Positions 14,986-24,524 are shown, counted from the first letter of the stretch. The stretch is 64,000 nt of DNA from DASTFY01 sp963829955 (GCA_963829955.1 CAWHKS010000013.1:135128-199127); one strand, 5' to 3'. A program made the numbers and translations. The notes: generated from the letters alone by a model not told the origin.

Positions 14986-16818
14986 TCACGCCACCTCGGC
15001 GACCGTGGCATCAAGAGGGGCATCGAGGGGGACATCTCCGTCGGCATCGTCGGCGGTCTCGAGCTGCTCGGCGTCACGGACGGCCCACGCCGCCAGCACT
15101 TCTCCGTAGCGGTCGCTCGCCGCCAGCAGCTCCTCATGGGTGCCCGACGCTGCCACCCGCCCGCCGTCGAGCAGGACGACGCGACCGGCCAGGGAGATGG
15201 TGGCCGGCCGGTGGGCGATGACGATCGTGGTCCGGTCGTCCATCACCGTGGCCAGCGCGCCCCGGATCTCGTGCTCTTTCGACGGGTCGACAGCCGAGGT
15301 GGCGTCGTCGAGCACCAGGACCCGAGGGTCGGCGAGGATGGCGCGGGCGATGGCGATGCGCTGCCGCTGGCCGCCCGAGAGCGAGAACCCCCGCTCGCCC
15401 AGCAACGTGCCGTAGCCCTCCGGAAGCTCGTCGATGAACTCGGCCGCCCCCGCCAGCGCCGCCGCCCGTTCGATGAGACTCGCGGGGGCGTCCGGATCCG
15501 CGAAGGCGATGTTGGCCGCCACCGTGTCGTGGAAGAGGAACGTGTCCTCGAAGACGATGCCGACGTTCCGGCGCAGGTCGTGGAGCCGGAGCCGGCGCAC
15601 GTCGATCCCGTCGAGCTCGATGGTCCCACCGTCGATGTCGTAGAAGCGCGCCAGCAGGCGGGCCACGGTCGACTTGCCTCCACCCGTCGCGCCGACCAGC
15701 GCGATGGACGCGCCCGGCTCGATGCTCAGGTCGAAGTCGTCGAGAACGGGGCGGGACGGGTCGTACCCGAAGCGGACGTGGTCGAAGCGGACGCTGCCGG
15801 TGGTACGGCCCGGGGCGCGCGCAGGCAGCGCGAGCGCGTGCGGCGGATCGGCGACGATCGGCTCGGTGGCCAGCACCTCCTGCACCCGCTCCAGCGCGGC
15901 GGCCGCCCGCTGGCCCCACGAGACCGTCATGCCGATCATGCGCAGCGGCCACACGAGCATGGCCACGTAGGCGTTGAACGCCACCAGTGCCCCGATGGTC
16001 AGCGTGCCGTTGACCACCATGTGCCCGCCGACGCCCAGCACGAGAATGAGGCCGATGGATGGCGCCAGGTCCATCGCCGGCAGGAACCGCCGCCGGACGC
16101 CGGCCGCCTCGAGCGATGCCGAGCGCACGTCCTCGGCGCGCGCGCCGAAGCGGGACGCCTGCACCGGCTCGGCGCCGAAGCCCTTGACGACCCGCACGCC
16201 CGAGACGGTCTCCTCGACCACGGTCGCCAGGTCCGCAGACCGGGTCTGAACCGCCATGACGGCCGGGTGGATGCGATGGGAGAACCGCTTGGCGAGGATG
16301 TTCACCAGCGGCAGTGGCACCAGGGCGCACAGCGCCAGCAGCGGGTTGACCACCAGAAGGATCACCGCCACCCCTGCCGCCAGGGCCAGGTTCGAGATGG
16401 TCAGCGGGATCATGACGACGAACATCTGCACCTGCTGCAGGTCGTTGCTGGCCCGACTCATCAACTGGCCGGCCTGGGTCTGGTCGTGGAACCCGATGTG
16501 CAGCGCCTGCAGGTGGGCGAAGAGGCGCTCCCGGAGCCAAGTCTCCGTCCACCGGGCCTCCCGGAAGGCCACGTACCGCCGCGCCGCACTCAGGATGCCG
16601 GCCACCAGGCCGAGGGCGACGATGGCCAGCGCCCACACGAGAAGCGAGTCGTCACCGTCGACCGCGCCGTTGATGGCGCCACCGACCAGGAGGGGGACCA
16701 TGACCTTCGTCACGCTCCACAGCAGCCCGATGGCGCTGCCGAGCGCGACGCCCTTGCGCTGCGCGGCCAGGGTGCTGCGGAGCAGTCGCCATCCCTCCCG
16801 ACGGCCGGTCGTCGTCAA
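14986..16818 (-). CDS. ABC exporter half-transporter (permease-ATPase), subunit A with degenerate Walker B
   Basis: The 610-aa half-transporter has an export domain (about 20-320) and an ATPase domain (about 345-600) with Walker A GATGGGKST, signature LSGGQRQRIAIARA and H-loop VIAHRPAT. Walker B reads VLVLDDATSAVD, so Asp replaces the catalytic Glu. This is typical of the degenerate site in heterodimeric exporters such as TM287/288 and BmrCD. The start is TTG at 16818, supported by GGGAGG seven bases upstream. It is the first gene of the exporter operon. Confidence 0.88.
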   Translation of the reverse strand: MTTTGRREGWRLLRSTLAAQRKGVALGSAIGLLWSVTKVMVPLLVGGAINGAVDGDDSLLVWALAIVALGLVAGILSAARRYVAFREARWTETWLRERLFAHLQALHIGFHDQTQAGQLMSRASNDLQQVQMFVVMIPLTISNLALAAGVAVILLVVNPLLALCALVPLPLVNILAKRFSHRIHPAVMAVQTRSADLATVVEETVSGVRVVKGFGAEPVQASRFGARAEDVRSASLEAAGVRRRFLPAMDLAPSIGLILVLGVGGHMVVNGTLTIGALVAFNAYVAMLVWPLRMIGMTVSWGQRAAAALERVQEVLATEPIVADPPHALALPARAPGRTTGSVRFDHVRFGYDPSRPVLDDFDLSIEPGASIALVGATGGGKSTVARLLARFYDIDGGTIELDGIDVRRLRLHDLRRNVGIVFEDTFLFHDTVAANIAFADPDAPASLIERAAALAGAAEFIDELPEGYGTLLGERGFSLSGGQRQRIAIARAILADPRVLVLDDATSAVDPSKEHEIRGALATVMDDRTTIVIAHRPATISLAGRVVLLDGGRVAASGTHEELLAASDRYGEVLAAWAVRDAEQLETADDADGDVPLDAPLDATVAEVA

Positions 16819-16916
16819 TGGACCTCCCTCTCGCGCCCCGTTCGCGCGATGCAGGGCGAGGCTACCGGGGAGGGGCGGCGGCGAGCCGGGTGATCAGCCG
16901 CACCCACGACCCCTCC

Positions 16917-16922
16917 TAACGT
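16917..16922 (+). promoter_or_regulatory. Candidate -10 box (TAACGT) for the GlsB-like gene
   Basis: TAACGT ends six bases before the ATG at 16929, predicting a leaderless transcript. No ribosome site precedes the ATG. Confidence 0.4.
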
Positions 16923-16928
16923 GCGCGT

Positions 16929-17195
16929 ATGAGCATTCTCGGTTGGATCGTGATGGGCCTGCTGGCCGGCGCAGTGGCCAGGGTCATCGTGCCGTCGAGG
17001 GGCCAGGGCTGCCTCTACACCCTCGTCATCGGCGTCCTCGGCGCCCTGATCGGTGGTGCGCTGTCGGCCGCGGCCGGCGTGGGAGACGGGATCAGCGAAT
17101 TCAACTTCGGCACGTTCGTCATCGCCTTCCTCGGCGCCTGCCTCCTGCTGCTGGTGCTCTACGCGCTCGGAGGGAGATCAGCCACCCGCCGCTAG
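16929..17195 (+). CDS. GlsB/YeaQ/YmgE family stress-response membrane protein
   Basis: The 88-aa protein has three hydrophobic segments with the family glycine pattern: ILGWIVMGLLAGAVARVI, then YTLVIGVLGALIGGALS, and TFVIAFLGACLLLLVLYAL. Members are small membrane proteins of unknown mechanism linked to stress and stationary phase (transglycosylase-associated protein family). Length and topology match the family. It diverges from the ABC exporter. Confidence 0.85.
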   Translation: MSILGWIVMGLLAGAVARVIVPSRGQGCLYTLVIGVLGALIGGALSAAAGVGDGISEFNFGTFVIAFLGACLLLLVLYALGGRSATRR

Positions 17196-17235
17196 CGGGA
17201 ACAACTCTGTAACACCCATCGTTGAAGGTGGTGTC

Positions 17236-17490
17236 ATGACTACGACGACCACCCTCCAACGCTCGGCGGAGGCGGGCGAACAGGCTCGCCGACGGGCCGC
17301 CGACGCCATCGAGCAGCTCGCACTCCTCCCGGCCGACGACGTGCCCGCGCAGGTCCGGCTCTCCCAGCGCACCCGGCGCGTCGGCCTGGCCGGCATCGCC
17401 ATGGCCCGCGCCATCCTCGCCGACCAAGCAGCCCGCCGCCGTGAGGCCGAGGCCGACACCGACCAGCTCGCCCCCCCACGCGCTGCCTGA
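17236..17490 (+). CDS. Small helical protein of unknown function
   Basis: The 84-aa product is rich in Ala, Arg and Glu with no membrane segment. Most of it is predicted helix by composition (AEAGEQARRRAADAIEQLALL, then RRVGLAGIAMARAILADQAARRREAEA). The ATG at 17236 has a GAAGGTGG ribosome site. It follows the GlsB-like gene by 40 bp, so they may share a transcript. No family was recognised. Confidence 0.5.
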   Translation: MTTTTTLQRSAEAGEQARRRAADAIEQLALLPADDVPAQVRLSQRTRRVGLAGIAMARAILADQAARRREAEADTDQLAPPRAA

Positions 17491-17551
17491 CCCAGTCTCC
17501 AGCTGATTCCCTCCGGGCCCGGCAGGAGGGCGCCAGGTAGGTTCTCGTCAC

Positions 17552-20500
17552 GTGCCCCCTGGCTCTGCCGCCGCTGTGACGGAGAGCACGCGACCGACGC
17601 GCGGGTTCGGCCGCTACGTGCCCCGCCTCGCGGCCGAGTGGGACCTGGACGCCCCCGGGCGCCGGTGGCAGTCGCTCGACGCTTCGTTGTGCTTCGTCGA
17701 CATCTCGGGCTTCACGAACCTGGCCGAGCGGCTGGCCCGCCGGGGCCGCATCGGTGCCGAGGAGCTCACCGAGGTCCTCAACCGGGTCTTCGCCACCATG
17801 CTGGCTCTGGCCTACGAGCGGACGGGCTCCCTCGTCAAGTTCGGTGGTGATGCCCTCCTGCTGCTGTTCCGGGGCGACGACCACGCCGGGCAGGCGGCCA
17901 GCGCCGCGGTCGAGATGCGTGCCGCGCTGCGGGAAGCAGCGACGATCCCCACGTCGGTAGGAACGGTCCCGTTGCGGATGTCCGTCGGCATCCACAGCGG
18001 CGACGTTCACCTCTTCCTCGTCGGCCGGTCGCACCGCGAGCTCGTCACCGCCGGTCCCGCAGCCACCACGACGACGGTCATGGAGCATGCGGCCGGGCCG
18101 GGCGAGATCGTGGTGAGCGCGGCCACCCGCGCCCTGCTCGGTCCCGGCGCCGCCGACCGCCAGAGCGGACCGGGGTGGAGGTTGGGGTGGAGGCAGCCCC
18201 GGAGGACCGCGCCCGGGCCCGTCACCGCCCGCCCCGTCCCGGCCGAAGCCGTGGCCGAGTGCATCCCGGTGGGGCTGCGCGCTTACCTGGGCGACAGCGC
18301 ATTGGAGCCCGAGCACAGGGCCGCCACCGTCGGCTTCGTGCGCTTCTCCGGCATCGACCAGATCGTGGAGGAGGAAGGGCCGGATGCGGCGGCGGCCGCG
18401 CTCCACCGCCTCGTCACCGTCGTCCAGTCGGCGGTGGACGAGGAGCTGGTCACCTTCCTCGCCACCGACATCGACGACAACGGGGGCAAGCTCATCCTGG
18501 CCGCCGGCGTCCCGGCCACCCGGGAGGACGACGAGGGCCGGATGTTGCGGACCGTACGCCGCATCGCCGACGCCACCGGCATCCTCCCGGTCCGCATCGG
18601 CGTCAACCGTGGCCATGTGTTCAGCGGCGCCGTCGGCATGCGGTTCCGCTCGACCTTCACGGTGATGGGGGACACGGTCAACCTCGCCGCCCGCCTGATG
18701 GCTGCCGCGCCCGAGTGGGAGATCTACGCCACGCCGGCGGTCGTCGAGCGATCACGCACCACCTTCTCGACCACCGCGCTCGCCCCGTTCCAGGTGAAGG
18801 GCAAGGCCGCGCCTGTGGCCGCGCTGGCCATCGGCGCCGAGACCGGGACCCGGACGGCCGACGGCGGTGACCTCCTGCCGTTCATCGGGCGTGACGAAGA
18901 GCACGCCATCCTCGTGGACCGCATCGAGGCCCTGGCCGGTGGTGAGGGGGGTGCGCTGGTCGTGGAGGGTGGCGCGGGCGTCGGGAAGTCCCGGCTCGTC
19001 GACGAGGCCTTCGCCTCCGCGCCACCGGTCGCCACCACGGTCGTCCGCGGTGAGCCGTACGGCGTGACCTTCCCGTACCGCGCCCTGCGCGACGCGGTGC
19101 GCCAGCTCCTCGGCGTGCAGCGGGCCGACCCCGCCATGATGGCCCGGGCGCTCCTCCGGCGCCTGCGGATCATCGACCCCGACCAGCTGCCGCTGGCCCC
19201 CCTCGTCGGCGAGGTGGCGCACGTCTACATCCCGTCGACCATCGAGGTGGACGAGATCGAACCCCGGTTCCGCCACGAACGCACGGCCGACGCCGTCGTC
19301 CGTCTGCTGGCCGCACGGACGGTCGGGCCTCTGGCCATCGTGGTCGAGGACGCCCACTGGGTCGATGAGGCCTCGGCTCAGCTTCTCGGCCGGTTGGTGG
19401 CGGCCGCTGCCGATCCGGTCGAGCCCCAGCCCTGGCTGATCATCTCCGTCCGCCGGGCCGGCCCCGGCGGGTTCCGGCCGGACGGCACCGAGCTGCCGGT
19501 GGTCCCGCTCTCCCATGAGCGGACCGAGCAGCTCGTGTGGGCGGCCACGGACGCATCGCCGCTTCGACGGCACGACGTCAGCGCGGTCGTGCGCCGCGCC
19601 AACGGAAACCCCCTCTTCGTCCACGAGATCCTCCGTCTGGTGGCCCAGACCGGGAGCACCGCCGCACTGCCCGACTCCCTCGACAGCGTGGTCGGAGCCG
19701 AGATCGACGCCTTGGACCCGAGGCCGCGGCGGGTCCTGCGCTGCGCCTCGGTCCTCGGCCAGAGCTTCCGTGACGAGACGTTGCGCCTTTTGCTGGAGGG
19801 CGACGGCATCGATCCGGGTGACGCGCTCACCGGCGACCTGGCGCGCTTCCTGGAGCCGGACGGCGAGGGCCGCTGGCGCTTCCGCCAGGCGCTCACCCGG
19901 GACGTCGCCTACGAAGGGCTGGCGTTCCGTCGCCGCCGCCAGCTCCACCGAACGGCCGGCGTCGTCACGGAGAAGCTGGCCGCGGGGCGGGTCGACCAGG
20001 TGGCCGATCTGCTCGCCTACCACTACGGCGTGGCCCAGGACAACGAGCTGGCCTGGCACTGGGCCGGTCTGGCCGCGCAGCGGGCACGCGGCTCCTACGC
20101 CAACGTCGAGGCTGCCACCCACTACGAGGCCGCGCTGGACGCCGCCCGCCGGCTGCCGGACGTGCCCGAGGACGAGAAGGCGGCGATGTGGACCGGGTTG
20201 GGGGACGTGCGGGAGCAGCTCGGCATGTTCAACGCCGCGCTCGACGCCTACGGCCGGGCTGCCCAGCTCGTGCGGGAGGATCCGTTCGCCCGGGCCCGCC
20301 TGGCCCTCCGGCAGGGAAGGGCGCGCGAGCAGACCGGGCGGTACGCCGCGGCGCTCCGGGAGGTGCGAGCCGCGGCCCGGCGTCTGGGTCCGCTCGACAC
20401 GGAGCTGGCCTGCCGGTGGCAGGCGCGGCTGACGGCCTTCGAAGCCATCGTCCGTCAGGGGCAGGAGCTGCCCGAAGCGGCGCTGGTCGTGGCCCGCAGG

Positions 20501-21412
20501 GCGGCGGAGCAGGCCAGCGCGGCGGGCGAGCGGTTCGCGCTGGCCCAGGCCTACGCCGTCACCGACTGGGCCCTCATCGTGCTCGGACGCGCTGAGGAAG
20601 CCGTGTTCATGGCGAAGGCTCTGGCCATCTACGAGGAGCTGGGCGACCTGCCCCGACAGGCCTCCGCACTGAACAACCTGGGCGCCGCTGCGTACTTCGA
20701 GGGCCGGTGGGACGTCGCCGGTGACTTCTACGACCGCGCCCGCGAGGCGTCACGGCGCTCAGGCAACGAGGCCCTCGCCGCCATGGCCGCCATGAACCAG
20801 GGCGAGATCCTCGTCAACCAGGGTCGCCTCGACGAAGCCGAGTCCGTCCTGCTCGACGCCCGGCGGGTGCTGCGAGCCACAGGATCCGACGCCGCGCAGT
20901 TCACCGACCTGCAACTCGGGCGGGTGGCCATCGAGCGGGGGGACCTGGCTGAGGCCGAGCGGTTCCTCACGCACGCGCAGCAGGACGCCGCCGCCGTCGC
21001 CAGGCACGGCTCGGCCCTGGAGGCGGCGATCCACCTCAGCCGTTGCCACCTCCTCCGGGACGACCCGGGCGCGGGGCTCGAGACGCTGCGGCGGGCGCAG
21101 CAGGCGGCCAAGGCGGACGCGGCCCTCTACGACGTCCAGGTGGCCGAGGTCGAGACGATGATCCTGGCCCGGCTCGAGCTCTTCGATCAGGCCCGGGCCG
21201 TCAACGCCGCAGGGGTCGCCGAGGCGCGCCGGCAGAACCTGGTCTACGAGCTGGCGCTCCTGCTGCTGGCCTCGGCCGATGTGGCCGAGCGCTCGGGGGA
21301 CGGCGGCAGCTCAGGCCCGCTCGCTGAAGCGACTGCGCTTCTCGAGCGGCTGGGCTGCCGCGTCCCCGAGCGTTCGGGTCAGCGAGCCCAGCGAGGGTCG
21401 CCTGCCCCGTAG
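17552..21412 (+). CDS. Tandem class III cyclase domain - AAA ATPase - TPR signalling protein (soluble adenylyl cyclase-like)
   Basis: The 1286-aa GTG-start protein has two cyclase homology domains. C1 (about 42-200) keeps both metal-binding aspartates (Asp50 in FVDISGF, Asp100 in KFGGD) but lacks the transition-state Asn/Arg. C2 (about 255-425) has lost the aspartates (Arg264, Lys313) but keeps VNLAARL with Asn377 and Arg381. Together they could form one complementary catalytic site, as in mammalian soluble adenylyl cyclase. A P-loop domain follows (Walker A GGAGVGKS near 473-480, Walker B VVEDAHWVD), then helical TPR-like repeats to the end. It probably makes cAMP in the cytosol under control of its AAA/TPR part. 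A TAGGTT box lies 8 nt before the GTG. Confidence 0.85.
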   Translation: MPPGSAAAVTESTRPTRGFGRYVPRLAAEWDLDAPGRRWQSLDASLCFVDISGFTNLAERLARRGRIGAEELTEVLNRVFATMLALAYERTGSLVKFGGDALLLLFRGDDHAGQAASAAVEMRAALREAATIPTSVGTVPLRMSVGIHSGDVHLFLVGRSHRELVTAGPAATTTTVMEHAAGPGEIVVSAATRALLGPGAADRQSGPGWRLGWRQPRRTAPGPVTARPVPAEAVAECIPVGLRAYLGDSALEPEHRAATVGFVRFSGIDQIVEEEGPDAAAAALHRLVTVVQSAVDEELVTFLATDIDDNGGKLILAAGVPATREDDEGRMLRTVRRIADATGILPVRIGVNRGHVFSGAVGMRFRSTFTVMGDTVNLAARLMAAAPEWEIYATPAVVERSRTTFSTTALAPFQVKGKAAPVAALAIGAETGTRTADGGDLLPFIGRDEEHAILVDRIEALAGGEGGALVVEGGAGVGKSRLVDEAFASAPPVATTVVRGEPYGVTFPYRALRDAVRQLLGVQRADPAMMARALLRRLRIIDPDQLPLAPLVGEVAHVYIPSTIEVDEIEPRFRHERTADAVVRLLAARTVGPLAIVVEDAHWVDEASAQLLGRLVAAAADPVEPQPWLIISVRRAGPGGFRPDGTELPVVPLSHERTEQLVWAATDASPLRRHDVSAVVRRANGNPLFVHEILRLVAQTGSTAALPDSLDSVVGAEIDALDPRPRRVLRCASVLGQSFRDETLRLLLEGDGIDPGDALTGDLARFLEPDGEGRWRFRQALTRDVAYEGLAFRRRRQLHRTAGVVTEKLAAGRVDQVADLLAYHYGVAQDNELAWHWAGLAAQRARGSYANVEAATHYEAALDAARRLPDVPEDEKAAMWTGLGDVREQLGMFNAALDAYGRAAQLVREDPFARARLALRQGRAREQTGRYAAALREVRAAARRLGPLDTELACRWQARLTAFEAIVRQGQELPEAALVVARRAAEQASAAGERFALAQAYAVTDWALIVLGRAEEAVFMAKALAIYEELGDLPRQASALNNLGAAAYFEGRWDVAGDFYDRAREASRRSGNEALAAMAAMNQGEILVNQGRLDEAESVLLDARRVLRATGSDAAQFTDLQLGRVAIERGDLAEAERFLTHAQQDAAAVARHGSALEAAIHLSRCHLLRDDPGAGLETLRRAQQAAKADAALYDVQVAEVETMILARLELFDQARAVNAAGVAEARRQNLVYELALLLLASADVAERSGDGGSSGPLAEATALLERLGCRVPERSGQRAQRGSPAP

Positions 21413-22563
21413 TAGGTCTCGCTGACCTGGATGTTCCCCCCGCCGGCCAGCACCCATTGTTGCGAGGCGAGGCACCACGTCTCGAACGGCTCCCTGTCGG
21501 GTGGGAGCTGCGGTGCCTCGGCAGTTCCGTCGCATCCGATGATCAGGATCTCACCGTCGCCGTAGTCGATGGTCGTGACCTCGATTGGCAGGTCCAAGGG
21601 CTCCGGCTCCCACGTGATGTCGAGCAGGAAGTTGGCGCCGTCCTGGCCGCTGGCGTCCTTCTGGAGTAGAACCGAGTCGTCGTCGCTGCGTAGCAGGTAC
21701 GGGATGGGCTCGCAGTTTTCGTTCTGTCCGCGACTGAACGTGGCCTCCGGGGAGTCGCCGCCGCCAACGGACGGCTCGGTCTCTCCGCAGTCGATCGTCC
21801 CGGTGAAGTCGATGAGCTGGAACACCGAATCGCTCGTCCCCAACGAGGCTCCGAGACCGCCCGGGGCCGGGGCCGTGCCGTCCTCGCCGCCTTCCAGCGA
21901 GAAGCTGCCGTTGGGGGTCAACTCGTCGACGGTGAGGACGAGCTGGTCGAACGACGGCGGGTCGATCAGCCACCGGAAGTTGTCACCGTCCCCGGAGTCC
22001 GGACCGGAGTCCGATCCTGGTCCGGTCTCCAAGGTGCCCGTCCAGACCCTCTTCCCGGCCAGCCGGGCCTCCGCACGGACGGTGACGTCGAACTTGCCCT
22101 CGATGTCGAGCTCGGCGAAGTCGATGAGCTTGTTCCGAAGGATCGCGTTGTCCGGCGAGCCTACGAGCGAGAGCGTGAGCTCCTGCCCGGCGTCCACGAG
22201 TCCGCACGGCGTCCCGGCGCCATCGTTCTTCGCCTTCACGCCCAGACCGTCCTCGACGAGCCCGACGGCCCCTGTCGTTGGTGTGGGCGTCAGCGTCACC
22301 AGCGACGGCGTCGGGTTCTGCGGCACCACGCAGTTCCTGGCCGTGATCGCCTGGGTGAAGACTTCGCCGCCCGCGTCGATCGGCCGCTGGTAGCGAAAGT
22401 AGTCAGCATCCTTGTTCAGGTGCAGGCGGAGGACGTCGTCACCCGGCATCGTCGTTGAACTGGTTCCGGATGCACCGGTCCCTGGCAATACCGAGGCGGC
22501 CAGCGCCACGGCGCCCGCGGCGCCGGCCGCGAGGAAGCGCTTGTTCCTGGTGCGTAGGGTCAT
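21379..22563 (-). CDS. Secreted protein of unknown function
   Basis: The 394-aa protein has a clear Sec-type signal (MTLRTRNKRFLAAGAAGAV, cleavage after about residue 32). The mature part is acidic, beta-rich by composition, and has paired cysteines (ARNCVVP, TPCGL, TIDCGE, NENCEP, IIGCDG, TWCLAS) that suggest disulfides. No enzymatic motif is visible. The ATG at 22563 is supported by GGAAGGAA upstream; longer extensions read into non-coding sequence. Its last 34 bp overlap the 3' end of the cyclase gene on the other strand. Confidence 0.65.
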   Translation of the reverse strand: MTLRTRNKRFLAAGAAGAVALAASVLPGTGASGTSSTTMPGDDVLRLHLNKDADYFRYQRPIDAGGEVFTQAITARNCVVPQNPTPSLVTLTPTPTTGAVGLVEDGLGVKAKNDGAGTPCGLVDAGQELTLSLVGSPDNAILRNKLIDFAELDIEGKFDVTVRAEARLAGKRVWTGTLETGPGSDSGPDSGDGDNFRWLIDPPSFDQLVLTVDELTPNGSFSLEGGEDGTAPAPGGLGASLGTSDSVFQLIDFTGTIDCGETEPSVGGGDSPEATFSRGQNENCEPIPYLLRSDDDSVLLQKDASGQDGANFLLDITWEPEPLDLPIEVTTIDYGDGEILIIGCDGTAEAPQLPPDREPFETWCLASQQWVLAGGGNIQVSETYYGAGDPRWAR

Positions 22564-22625
22564 GAGGGGGTTCCTTCCCGGCCGGCTCCCGCGCCGGCGC
22601 CAAGGGGCCCCAGAGTAGACAGTCA

Positions 22626-23603
22626 TCAGCCGGACCGGGGGGCGAGATGCCGAATCGTGTCCCAGTAATCCACGTCCGGGTCGAGCGGCAGGAGCGCCAG
22701 GGCCGACGTCGTGACCCCGTTGTCGAAGTAGCGCTGGATGGTGGAACGGCACTGCTCCGGGGAGCCGTGGACGATCAGTTCGTCGACGACCTCGTCGGGG
22801 ATGGCCGCCAGCGCCCCCTTGCGGTCGCCGGCCTTCCAGGCGTCCCACATGCCCTGCAGGGCGGGGCCCCGCCCCAGCCACTCGTGGAAAGCGGCGTAGA
22901 CCGGCACGTTCAGGTAGGCGGCCACCGCGAAGCGGCCGGCAGTCCGAACGACCTCGGTGTTCTCGCTCGGGCACACGAAGATGCGGGCCACGATCTCCTT
23001 GTCCGGACCCTGGTCATTGACGATGCCCGCCACGCGGGTGACGTCGTCGGCCGAGAGCCAGTTGATGATGGCGCCGTCGGCCTCCCGGCCGGCCAGGCGG
23101 AGCATCCCCTCACGGAGAGCGGCGACGAGGATGGTGGGTGGCACCTCCGGCCGCACGCCCAGGCGGAAACCTTGGATGGTGAAGCTGTCGTAGCTCTGGG
23201 CCACCTTCTGGCCGCTGAGGGCGTCCTTGAGGAAGCGCACCACGTCGCGGACTCGCTGGTAGGGCTCGGCGAAGGGCACCCCGTTCCACCGCTCGACGAT
23301 GACGTTCGACGACGAGCCGATGCCGAGCGCGAAGCGCCCCGGCGCGGCATCCGCCATCGAGGCCGCGCTCTGCGCGAGGCATGCCGGTGCCCGCGTGAAG
23401 GCGGGGACGATCGCTGTGCCCAGGCGCAGCCGCGGCTCCCACGCGGCGGCAAGGGCCAGCGGCGTGAAGGCGTCGGCGGAGTCGGCCTCGGCCGACCAGA
23501 TGTCGGTGTACCCGAGGTCGGCCAGCTCGGCGAGGCCGCTGGCATGGGTGTGCAGCGGGCCGGGGAGCGGCACCGTCATGCCGGGCCGGATGGGGACGGT
23601 CAC
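22626..23603 (-). CDS. LLM-class F420-dependent oxidoreductase
   Basis: The 325-aa enzyme has the bacterial luciferase-like TIM-barrel: ELADLGYTDIWSAEAD, RLRLGTAIVPAFTRAPA, the conserved glycine segment GRFALGIGSS, and PTILVAALREGMLRLAGREADGAIIN. The C-terminal segment ELIVHGSPEQCRSTIQRYFDNGV matches the domain ending of F420-dependent members. It probably reduces or oxidises a small molecule with F420; the substrate is unknown. The GTG start overlaps the stop of the upstream thioesterase gene (GTGA), so the two are translationally coupled and may act on a common acyl-CoA pathway. Confidence 0.88.
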   Translation of the reverse strand: MTVPIRPGMTVPLPGPLHTHASGLAELADLGYTDIWSAEADSADAFTPLALAAAWEPRLRLGTAIVPAFTRAPACLAQSAASMADAAPGRFALGIGSSSNVIVERWNGVPFAEPYQRVRDVVRFLKDALSGQKVAQSYDSFTIQGFRLGVRPEVPPTILVAALREGMLRLAGREADGAIINWLSADDVTRVAGIVNDQGPDKEIVARIFVCPSENTEVVRTAGRFAVAAYLNVPVYAAFHEWLGRGPALQGMWDAWKAGDRKGALAAIPDEVVDELIVHGSPEQCRSTIQRYFDNGVTTSALALLPLDPDVDYWDTIRHLAPRSG

Positions 23604-24481
23604 GAGGGACCTCCTCCTTCGGGGTCATGGGGCGGGCGCGGTGACCGGAGCAGATGACCGGCTTCTCCCGCCGGCAGGGATGGCTTCCAGAGGCGCACGA
23701 TGCAACTCTGGCTGGCGGTGGCGAGGAGCGTGCCATCCTCGGCGAACATGTGGACGAGGCCGTGACCGAAGCCGCGCTCGACGGCGTGGACGCGGATGTC
23801 GAGCAGCACCCACTGCGTCGGGACCAGGTGGGCGACCCGCAAGGTGTTGTCCAAGCTGTTGCCGCCACCGACGATGCCGAGCGCCTGCCCGACCCCCATC
23901 GGGACGAAGTCGCCGAGGATCGCCAGCGCCGTGGCGTCGACGCCCTCGATCACGTCCGGGATCTGGGTCCACATCAGCACGCGCCCGTCACCGAACGTGC
24001 CGTCGAGCTCGGCCAAGTCCCGCCCCTTGATCAGCCGTTGGTCGAGGCGGGCGGCGATCGTGCCCTCCACGGACATCCGTTGCGGCCGGGGCGGGCAGTC
24101 CTCCGGTCGGGGCAGGCCGGGCGGCAACTGCTCCCACTGGCCGGTCTGCGGGAACGGGCGGCGGCCGAGCGCGGCGTTGACGGTGAGGACCTCCCGGTTG
24201 CCGACGTGGCACACGGCGCGGGCCTGGGTGATCTGGTGGCCCTCGACGGCAATCGTGACGTCGACGTCGACCACCTCACCGCGCCGGGCGTAATCGAGGT
24301 ACTGCGCGGTGGCCCACACGCACTCCCGGCCGCTCGTGCCCTCCATGGCCGAGATCGCCGCGCCCAGACCGCACCCACCGAACAGGAACCCGCCGTGGGT
24401 GATGAGGCCGGGCCCCACCTCGAGCGACCAGCGGAACGGGTTGTGGCTGGACCGGAGGCCGAGGAAGGCACGCGAGTCCAT
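23600..24481 (-). CDS. Acyl-CoA thioesterase-like double hotdog protein
   Basis: The 293-aa protein has two hotdog-like halves. The N-terminal half contains LITHGGFLFGGCGLGAAISAME, then CVWATAQYLDYARRGEVVDVDVTI. The C-terminal half contains DNTLRVAHLVPTQWVLLDIRVHAVERGFGHGLVHMFAEDGTLLATASQSCIVR, typical of TesB-like proteins (the ADGxLLATxxQ ending). It should hydrolyse acyl-CoA thioesters. It is the first gene of a two-gene unit with the LLM oxidoreductase and diverges from the amidase gene with 43 bp between start codons. Confidence 0.82.
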   Translation of the reverse strand: MDSRAFLGLRSSHNPFRWSLEVGPGLITHGGFLFGGCGLGAAISAMEGTSGRECVWATAQYLDYARRGEVVDVDVTIAVEGHQITQARAVCHVGNREVLTVNAALGRRPFPQTGQWEQLPPGLPRPEDCPPRPQRMSVEGTIAARLDQRLIKGRDLAELDGTFGDGRVLMWTQIPDVIEGVDATALAILGDFVPMGVGQALGIVGGGNSLDNTLRVAHLVPTQWVLLDIRVHAVERGFGHGLVHMFAEDGTLLATASQSCIVRLWKPSLPAGEAGHLLRSPRPPHDPEGGGPS

Positions 24482-24511
24482 GGGGGGCGGAGCGTAGGGG
24501 AAGGTCAGGGT

Positions 24512-24517
24512 TAGGGT
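24512..24517 (+). promoter_or_regulatory. Candidate -10 box (TAGGGT) for the amidase gene
   Basis: TAGGGT is 7 nt before the ATG at 24525 in the 43-bp divergent spacer. No ribosome site is present, which is compatible with a near-leaderless mRNA. Confidence 0.3.
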
Positions 24518-24524
24518 CCCGCCC

